From the NCBI RefSeq assembly GCF_029227915.1, contig NC_079880.1, forward strand, positions 10,319,501 through 10,383,500: DNA of 64,000 bases. The letters are read 5' to 3'. This document shows, piece after piece, positions 55,581 through 64,000 of the stretch. The stretch comes from Hydractinia symbiolongicarpus (taxonomy: Eukaryota > Cnidaria > Hydrozoa > Anthoathecata > Hydractiniidae). Both the position numbers and the translations under genes were made by a program. A model generated the notes under the pieces. It ran no database searches and was not told where the DNA came from. It saw nothing but the letters and a program-made list of their open reading frames with translations. Position 1 is the first letter of the stretch. Each line of letters opens with the position of its first letter.

Positions 55581-58500
55581 CAAGTTCGTCACAAAAAAAC
55601 AGCAATCAAAACAGAGTGATTAACTTTTGCAAATGAAGATGCGTTGTGTAACGACGTCACTTCAAAATATAAACAACATTTTAAGTAGACTGTTAAAAAC
55701 TGATTATAAACAAAACAGTTTTCTAAATGGTAATACATTTCCTTCTGTGCTTCCACATCTGTGCACTCTATGTCAGTTTCAGTGTGTTTCAGGCGACACA
55801 TATTGATGTTTTTTCCAACATTTTAGGCAGAAATCATGCTTAAAGTGATAGCTGTTATGTACTCTTCTTTCCTCGTTGACATTTCTAATTTTCATGGCAT
55901 ATTGTAAGGTTTTCGTTAGCCGCATTTGACCGGGTTATTAGGTCATGTAGGGTTGATTCTCAGACGTCTTGAAATTAAAAATGTGTGAACCTATTAATTA
56001 GTTGAAATTCTTAACCTGCCAGCTGTTTATCAATATGCAAATTGCAAAAATTGTGCTCTACCATAGATAATCATAAAATGACAGAGCGAAAGTCTGATAT
56101 TGTTACTATAGAAACCATTGTACAACTTTTGGCTATCTCAGCTTTGAATCACGTCATGGGGGAAATGATATTTCGTTTTCTTGGCTGACTCTTTTAATTA
56201 GCAGTTTGCTCGCCTACTTCTTTAATTATAGGTAATTACCTTGCAAGTGAAACAGATAGGAGGTGTTGAGAAAAGGAAGAAAGGTTTCCAATTACTGACC
56301 ATCCACAGATGTGTGCCTACTAATGTCCCAAATGGGAAAGGTTTCGTCTAATTATCGCCTAGCAACACAAAAATTTTCCTTGGAGAGCTTGACCTTGCTG
56401 AGTCCCACGTGTTAAGTTTTTATTGTTACCATAGTAATACGTGACAAAAAATGAAAATTTGCATGCAAAATTTCATTTGCACGCTTTATATTTTTTTGGT
56501 AGCTATGTTAACTTTTAACATGTTTCGTTATTTAAAGAAGACTCCATATTTAATAGCTTTGTGATGCGTGGCTGAAAAACCGCAAAGTTTTAGTCATAAT
56601 TTTAAAAGTAATTGCGTTACTCAACACTTGATTACAAAAGATAATCCAAAACTTTTATGCATAAACTTTTCGTTATAAACAACAGTCAAGTCCGACTTCC
56701 CCGTAAACACGTCACAACAAAGCGTGAAACGTCATAATCACACATAAAGATCAATTGTGCTGTTACCACCAACTTGGCAAAAACTCGCTGACTGCACTGA
56801 CGTAGCTAATGCTCCGGAAGAATTGATCAAACTTTTATGGATGAATTTCTCGTTTGTAAACTTTCTCTTAACGAGAGAACATAAAACGAAAACAATAAGT
56901 CGTTATCTCAGACCCACCGCGAGCTGTTGTTGATTTCTGTGTCGATTACATCCACATTTTTATGTAATGGCGCGGTGTGTGTATGGAATATTTACAATGC
57001 GGTCAGAAAAAAATATTTCGGCATAACTTTATGTCATATGGGTGGATGTGTTGATACATTTTTATCATGCAGCGTTCTAAAGGAAATATGCAACAGAAAT
57101 TCTATTTTTAGAAAATTACGTAATTTTCTAAGATTGTTTTGGTGACTTTCATCATTGTACTTCATTTTTATCATTTTTTCCGTGTTTACGTGGAATACAC
57201 GATCTTGATTTTCTTTGTAAAGAAAAACATTCCACACATTTTGATAAAAGTTTTAACTTCCCACTTTTTCAAGAAACAAAAAGGTTGAAATTCTAATATG
57301 ATGACGCTCATTTTAAACTTAACCTTTCCCGCTTTTATTCCCCCGAGTTTTTATGCCTCGATTTTGTCTCACCTATTGTCTCAATTTTGCCTCGATTTAT
57401 CCCACCTACTTTGATCTTAAGTTCAACCTTTAAATGTTTCTTAAAGGCTGTACCATGTTAATGCTTTCTGTATTATTACTGGAGATAATTTTTAACGTAA
57501 AATAAAGAAACGCTGCCAGATTGTAAACATTCAGAAAGACAAGGACTTTTGTAAGAAGGTTAAGACGAGTAATGGTACAACGAATACCCCTTATCTCAAC
57601 CACTCTCTAGCTTAAACAAATCTTTTGGTCCTATTTTTTCTAAATTTTTTCTTCATTTCGAACTTTCTGCAACTTAAAGAAATTATTCGGTCCTTTGCGT
57701 GTTCGAAATAAAGAAAAAGTTTACTGTATTTAAAATTAACAAAACAAAATCAATTTTTTATGTTGCACCACTATTGATTGACTCAAATGAGCTGTGTACT
57801 GCCGTTTGATTCATTATACTAAAACCAACTTCGTGACACACATGATAATGCGTCACGCAGGACAGTGTGTCATTGTATTGACTGAGTCAACATCAAATAT
57901 CCTTTTGCGGTATCATAAACTTGTACTTTTTTGAATGTAACAAGTTAATTAGATATGGTGTTAAACACAGAAACAGCCACATCATTAAATCTCTTCCTTG
58001 TGGCTTCATAGTTTGATGTTATCTACCTGAGCAAGCGTTTATTAATAAAGATTATGCTTGACGTGCAAAAAGCATGAAAATGCAATTTCGTTTCCTCTCT
58101 ACCTAAATAAAAAAAATCATTCGTCAATTTGAACCTCTTATCAGCCATTTTAAGGTAATTTCCCTAAAATAAAACAATATTGCAAGGGACTGCCTCTTTC
58201 TCAAAGTTACGCGTTTTTTGGTTTTAGTACCAAATTTCTAACTAGGCTGGTCATAATTTTTTTGTTTATTTTTCTTAACAATAAACCTATTGTTTTTAAC
58301 TTGAAATCTCAGTCTAATATTCTTATAAAACATATTCTTATGAAACAAAAAGGAGAATTTAATCGTAAAGCATAAGAACTGACCAAGAGACAGGAAGGCT
58401 TCCAAAAATGTCGATAACAATTGTTGTGAGCGTTGCTATGCTGTTACTTTAACAATTAGTTGCGGAGAAGTACCGGGTTGCACCATCTAAATCGGATTTT

Positions 58501-59457
58501 ATCATAAGACCCACTTGTTACTGAACCCTTAGGTGAATTTAGTATTTAAAAGCAAGTAAAAGAGAATTATTGAAGTTTAACCATTTTTACTTTAGAAGCT
58601 CATGTTTACCAGTCCGCATTTTTATGATTCTCACCTATCTTGGATTTTTTCTAACTCCTTAACTTCAGGCTTTTTTACCGAGCTTAAAGTCCTTTTACCT
58701 TACTAATATTATGGCCAACAAAGTTAATATAATTATAGTAAAGTTGCGCACAGATATGAGTTCATTTTCAGTAATTTTAAAGTCATGGATGACAACGCTA
58801 TATCGAACGCGTTGAAACCAATAACGGTGGAGCAATTGGTCGTTTGAAACATAGACTTTAGTTGAATCATGATTCTTCACTCCTCCATTGTTTTAAAAAT
58901 AGCAATGACTCCCACAAATATTTCAAATGTTAATTATAAGGTACTTTTCGTGTGTTTTCACGTAACTATACACGAAAAGAAGAAGTCGATTTACATAAGC
59001 AATAAGTTTGTTTATGAAATCTCACATCTTAGATTTTCAGTTTTCTCTTTTCTGGATAAATTTGAGTAATTAACCAATTTCGTCTCCAGGGAAATATGTC
59101 TTTCTGACATACAATGCGCTGCAGTATTTTTCTGAAGACTTGGTAAAGAGGTTACTTCGCATGAGTTGTTTGTCAACCACCCTTTTGAATTTAAAGGAAA
59201 TCTGCTTTTTGACTGTGCTGTATAATTAGCCAGATTTTGGAACTTTTGGACAATGTTACTAAAAAAATGTACAAAAAAAGAACATATAATTGCTTCCGGT
59301 GTTCCGGCTAAAAACTCAGTCAGTTCTGGTTTTTTGTTTCTAACAAATGAACTTATATAAACCTTTTCCTTTTGACATCTCCATTCCAACAACAGTAAAT
59401 TAACTGCATCATGAATTTGCATGTTTTGTTGCTATAAATCTCCACTTGAGGGATCCA
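55581..59457. other. Non-coding interval
   Basis: No convincing exon. A perfect 24-base palindrome lies at 57108-57131 (arms TTAGAAAATTAC). A minus-strand frame of 136 codons (59422-59012) is the longest open stretch but has no recognised motif. Confidence 0.4.
57108..57131. repeat. Perfect 24-bp palindrome
   Basis: Arms of 12 bases (TTAGAAAATTAC) with no spacer, centred on ACGT. Confidence 0.9.
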
Positions 59458-59520
59458 CAACCTTGTCCCCAGGGTTTTGTGGCCCCTGAGCCATTATTAC
59501 GAAGCCGCTATCCGCTATTA
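59458..59520 (+). mobile_element. Hairpin MITE, copy 2 (left end only)
   Basis: Begins CAACCTTGTCCCCAGGG and continues TTTTGTGGCCCCTGAGC, which parallels the copy at 63215. No right end was found, so it is truncated or decayed. Confidence 0.55.
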
Positions 59521-62500
59521 AATTCATCAGATGTTAGGTCCTCAAGACAATGGGTGGGGTGTGGGCTGTCCTGTTCTCCTGTCGCCCCTTGGTAGTTTAT
59601 TTTCAAGTTGATATGTGTCAAAATTTATCTTCTTTCACGTAAAATGGAAATCTTCGTCTATGAGACGTGACTATTGTAAAGAAGTTTACTTGGACTAATA
59701 AACTTTGTTGGTAAAATTAATAGAATGTGGTCGTTGAATGATGGTGAATGCTTTTAAAAACAGCGTTTCAATTTTTTTACTTATGAAAAGACAGGCGTTG
59801 GTGCAACCCAATGATGTCATTAGGTCCACTCACAGTTTTAAACCTTCTTTATACGTTATATATAATTCAAGAGAACGTAATATACCTCTTGAGCTTTTCA
59901 AGAAGAAAAATATGCTTTAGAGGAATTCTCCAATGAAATACAAAAAAAAAATGAAATAAATGAAAAATAAATTTTAGTAGCATTGTAATTATTATCCATT
60001 TCTTCATTTCAATTTTAAAAATAGGTTAATTGGGGCATCTTCAGTTAATGTGCACCGTATAAGTGATGTGAAATTATGTCGAGTTATGCTAGAAAATCCT
60101 TGCATTGGTGCTCGATTGAATTTTCAGAGGCGACAAATTGCATTGAGTCGGTAGTGTTATTTTTTAAATTGAGCCTGGATAAATGAAAATTCAATTTATG
60201 TATGATTAACGAAGGGAATATCTTTTCCATATGTTTTAATGTTGGAGAAAGACTTGAGTTAATAATCACAAAGAAATGGACGCTAATTGGAAAGATTGTG
60301 TTATTCTCAGTGATGTCTGTTTTGACAAGCTTTATTGGCACGCTTCAAAATTAGATTGATTTATTTTTAACCTTGTTAACCTCTAAATAAAATTTGATTA
60401 ATGTGTAGCAATTAGAGAATTGACTGATTTGCTCAAAACACATTCTTCCAAGTAACTTCAATAACTATAGTAAGTGTCGATAAAGAATAGACTTTTGTTC
60501 AAATATTTTTTTAGTCTTGTTATTGAAAAAAAGTAGACTTTCTTGATGAAAGAATGTGTTCCACATCTACAAAAGTAACGATGCTTAGAAGAAAAAATGA
60601 ATAAATATGGTACCTAGATTCCCGTGTTGCTGAGCTCACCTGTATTTGTACTTTACGCTCCAATCAGGAACTCTTAAAATTTAGAAATTTCTAAGGCAAC
60701 TATAACAATCGGCCTCCGCACTTTTAAAACCAATTTGTGGACCCTTAAGGTTCAAGTTTTTGGACAATGAATTCTTTGTAAGATCATGTCTAGTAAAACA
60801 ATTTGCGTTACAATCCACACTCAAAGTACAACTTCCGAATGAATTTCTATTTAATTAACTGAGGTTAGTTGAAACTCTAATTAAATGAAAACATATTTTC
60901 TTTTGTCTATTTTTACTACCTCAATGACAGGCTGTGTGAATCTTTGAGTGTAAAATATTATTCAGACCGGAAGATGAAGCATTTCTTCGTAGGAAAGACA
61001 GAAAAAGATATTACCATTTGGATAAATCACTTAAGAATTGATTCGTTGATGAGATGACCAATGCGTCTATACTAAGCTTTCAAGGGCCATTCTTACAAGA
61101 AAAAAACTATTTGAGATTAAAGAAATGGAAAAATTATTCTAGTTGGAAACAAATGAGTAATCACAAGGAGTCCTTCAACCCTATTCAAGCGGGGGGAGGG
61201 TGTATGAGTCCCCTCCCCCTTCCATCCGTTTTTAGTCAGCTTTAAGTCAATAAGAATTTTTTTCTTTTCTAAATACCCTCTAAAATTTAAATTCCAAACT
61301 CATTTTACACAAATAATTTTACACGTCTGAACCTTATGTTATCTCCTATTTCCTGTCGAATACGCCAACAAATATTTGTACCAAGTTTTGTGGCAATACA
61401 TGGGTCCAGTGCCAGTGGGTGCTTGTCCCTGTAGCTCCCCCCCCCTTTATCCCTCCTAGCTTTTTAGAACCACTAACTTAATCCGACATGGTTTAGTATC
61501 AGTCTTTAAAAACAAATTTATGCGAAGCTTAAAAATTCTCTTATTATTGAAAACCTTTACCCTCATCTTCCAAGCTGGATTACATATATATTTTTTAATA
61601 AAAATGTTTATATCGGTTTGTGTAATTTTGTTGCAAACGTGTAGTTTTTCGTACGCAAAATTTATATTTCCAATAGATAGTTTAGATTTGTGTCCACTAT
61701 TGGCGTATATTTAATTATAACTTAATTAGTTGTAAAGCATTAATAACACGTTGTTAATCCAATATTTGAGACATTCTTTTCCATCCTGCGATTTTTTTCG
61801 TCACAGTTTGAAATCAATTGGATTCTCAGTGACTTTTATGTTGCATTTTAGTATTCTTTCTTCTCTTTCCATTTTCAAAATGAATTAAGGGAATCAGAAA
61901 CAGAAAATTAAGATTTTTTTGTTTATTCACCCTGTACAAGCCGGACCTGGAGCTTCTCAAGGCCGGGAGGACCCACCCGTATATATTTCCTGAACAGGAA
62001 AATCATGAATTCTACATATAGTTCTTGATAAATTTGACAAAAAAATGTTTTAAAAAATATTTCTTGAGGATAAATTCTATATATTATACTGTGTTTGTGT
62101 GTGTTTGTACGAAACATAAGAAATAAATAAAAAATATAACAAAAAACGATCTAAAAAAAGGTAAAAAAAATTAAAAGATTTAGATTTTTGCGGTGCAATA
62201 TGACCCCTAAAGTTTCTTGTTTCTATGGCAACCATAAGATAAATTTGAAAAATGTTTACGGCAAAATGGATGCTTCATCAAATTTCAACACTTATTCTTT
62301 ATTATTATATTATATATATTTCGCCAGTATAAAAGTATGCATATATATAAATTACAATGCTAGTTGGCATATAATAAGGAGCAAGTAGAAAACACAACGT
62401 GTCTTATCATCGAGCCCCTAGTGTTTTTTTTTAATTTATTTTGCCGTTGTAGAATTTACAGTTTTCCGTAAGAATAAAATACAAATCTTAAGCTATTATA

Positions 62501-62788
62501 TCGTGTAATCTAAAGATAGGATTGCATATGCTAAAAATATTAGCTAGAGAGGTAAAAAAAGTAAGGAGCGAGAAGAAGGCTATAATAGCCTTATCACCAA
62601 GCCCCCGTGTTGAGCTTCTATAATAATACTTATAAAGTATACTTTCATATATTTACAAGAATAATGTTTTCTCTCACTCTCAGTTTTTTTTCTATGTGTT
62701 ACAATATCTATCCTAAAAATACTTTCTTTTGCCGATAACTGTCGCCCAAATAGAGTTAAAAAACGCTCATGTTGGGGACGACTTTATT
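59521..62788. other. Non-coding interval
   Basis: AT-rich sequence with G-run and C-run patches (61191-61225, 61434-61447). No exon, repeat family or RNA gene was recognised. Confidence 0.4.
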
Positions 62789-62789
62789 A

Positions 62790-63150
62790 GGCGAAGATGG
62801 TGTAGTGGTAGCGCATTCAACCTCGTCCCCAGGGGCTTTTGCCTTTTTGACATCGAGACCTTCAAGCGTTAGCGGCTTTGACATGAGCAACAAACCCTGG
62901 GGACGAGAGTGGTAGCGCATTCGGCTTGTAATCATAACGTTTTAGGTTCAAGTCCACACTCGCACAATTTAAATGTAGTGTTGTCTGCCCATTTGGTGCC
63001 ATCTACTGACCGCTAATCAGCTTGTGTCGCAGGCAAGCAAGTTAGAGCAATTCTATACGTACATCTTTCGGTAATATGGTTACAGTTGGAGGGGAGAAAA
63101 AGCCAGCCGTTAGAATGAAATCCCTAAGGACGTTAAAACTTTCCTGTATT
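62790..63150 (+). mobile_element. tRNA-derived SINE-like element interrupted by a MITE
   Basis: A box-A match (TGGTGTAGTGG) lies in 62797-62810, and a box-B match (GGTTCAAGTCC) lies near 62944-62954. In between, a TTGTAA anticodon-loop-like segment follows. Removing the 90-bp MITE brings the two boxes to tRNA spacing. Acceptor, anticodon and T stems pair only partly, so this is not a working tRNA gene. The tail to about 63150 has no open frame. Confidence 0.55.
62818..62911. mobile_element. Hairpin MITE, copy 3, inside the SINE-like element
   Basis: Starts CAACCTCGTCCCCAGGG and ends with the inverse CCCTGGGGACGAG plus a variant tip. TAGCGCATT flanks it on both sides, a 9-base duplication. 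The shared flank extends to AGTGGTAGCGCATTC because the element tip resembles the target. Confidence 0.75.
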
Positions 63151-63214
63151 TAATTACTTACTTATTATCAAGTTATGCAGCAATATAAGGGCTCACAACT
63201 AAGGGCAAATAAAG

Positions 63215-63289
63215 CAACCTCGTCCTCAAGGTCTTGTGGCCCGTGAGCGGTTATTATTAACAAGGCAAAATGCCCTGGGAGCGAGGCTG
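63215..63289. mobile_element. Hairpin MITE, copy 4
   Basis: A 75-bp element beginning CAACCTCGTCCTCAAGG and ending CCCTGGGAGCGAGGCTG, flanked by CAAATAAAG and CGAATAAAG, a 9-base duplication with one change. Confidence 0.75.
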
Positions 63290-63439
63290 CGAATAAAGCA
63301 CTCAAATGGATATATAAGTAGTTCAGCAACTGTGACTCACAAGGAAAATAAAATTGTTGATTCTGTTTGCTCCCCTACCTCTTTAATTGCAAGTAGTAAC
63401 CTTAAAAGAAAAGGAGAGCGGAACCTGACGAAAAGATGT

Positions 63440-63995
63440 TGCACGATATGTTTCCTCAGCAAGCAATAACAGAGCTCACAAATGTGCAAAGTATGAATTA
63501 CAACGAGGCGACATAGTGTCACATCTGCACGACGACCTTCGACGATTTAGCAAACAACCACAAGGCACGAGATCACGAAGTAAAAGACTCCAAAGCATAT
63601 CCCTATTGTGTTCCGCAACTTAAGCGGATCTGACGCGCATCTTATTTATAGAGAAAGCAAAACACATATTAACTGTATCGTAGAGTACTCTGACAAATAT
63701 ATCAGTTTCAACGTCAAAGTCGAAGTACTGCTAACAGGCCTTATCAAAAAATCAAGTGAGTAACAGGTGCACAGAAAGATTGAGCTTGGTTTCATCGACA
63801 GTTGTAGATTTATGCCGTCAAGTATGGGAAAGCTATCAAGCAACTCTAAGTAGTACAGGAGCCAGCGTAATAAAATGCAAAGGATGTGAACAAGAGTGTA
63901 TGAATTTTAAAGCATACCAGACGATAACATCGCCGAGTTTACCAGACGATAACATCGCCGAGTTTAGTGTAGGAATTGTAAGCTAGGGAGCACTA
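63440..63995 (+). pseudogene. B-family DNA polymerase remnant of a self-synthesising transposon
   Basis: Broken plus-strand frames keep the order of a protein-primed type B DNA polymerase exonuclease region. There is a KARDHE segment near 63560. A degraded Exo II block (FRNLSGSDAHL, where HNLxGYDxH is usual) lies near 63611-63643. DKYISF is near 63692, and after a frame change FIDSCRFMPSS is near 63787-63819. Such polymerases occur in Polinton/Maverick-like elements and their viral relatives. Frameshifts and stops make it non-functional. A 24-base tandem duplication (ACCAGACGATAACATCGCCG) lies at about 63917-63965. The rest lies beyond the right edge. Confidence 0.6.
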
Positions 63996-64000
63996 AGCAG

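Overview
The window is a nuclear segment of an early-branching metazoan genome, most likely a cnidarian and perhaps a hydrozoan. It is AT-rich, genes carry short GT-AG introns, and the orthologues read as animal proteins (CHID1, ferroportin, TRMT11, DIDO1/PHF3, LSM3). The transposons (an RTE-like LINE with a PHD-like finger, Penelope, CR1-like LINEs, a B-family DNA polymerase remnant and a hairpin MITE family) fit that placement. Species assignment is inference.

Layout: 1-3.3 kb holds a near-intact minus-strand RTE-like LINE lying in an intron of CHID1, whose last eight exons run 3464-5912. An intronless ferroportin follows (6488-8008), then a complete 15-exon TRMT11 (10277-16532) and a two-exon gene for an unrecognised 484-residue membrane protein (17083-19026). 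All are on the plus strand. 19.0-25.3 kb is a transposon graveyard: a CR1-like LINE remnant split by a 954-bp Tc1/mariner-type non-autonomous element, a Penelope remnant and a plus-strand LINE tail. A complete 21-exon DIDO1/PHF3-type gene runs 25373-38887 (1886 codons), followed by an intronless divergent class A GPCR (43059-44234) and LSM3, two exons split by a 4-kb intron (45836-50107). A convergent minus-strand gene for an unrecognised serine-rich 398-residue protein spans 54146-52466. The last 10 kb holds no confident gene, only palindromes, duplications, a tRNA-derived SINE with a MITE inside it and the polymerase remnant at the right edge.

The genes are unrelated household functions: iron export, tRNA m2G10 methylation, chromatin reading and Pol II elongation, snRNP assembly, and receptor signalling. 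What links them is structure. All seven genes whose start codon is visible have a T-rich stretch ending in AG 7 to 55 bases before the ATG, as expected for spliced-leader trans-splicing or for 5'-UTR introns. The most unusual local structure is a three-copy 55-bp tandem repeat in the intron of the membrane-protein gene, in which every copy carries both a splice donor and a splice acceptor.
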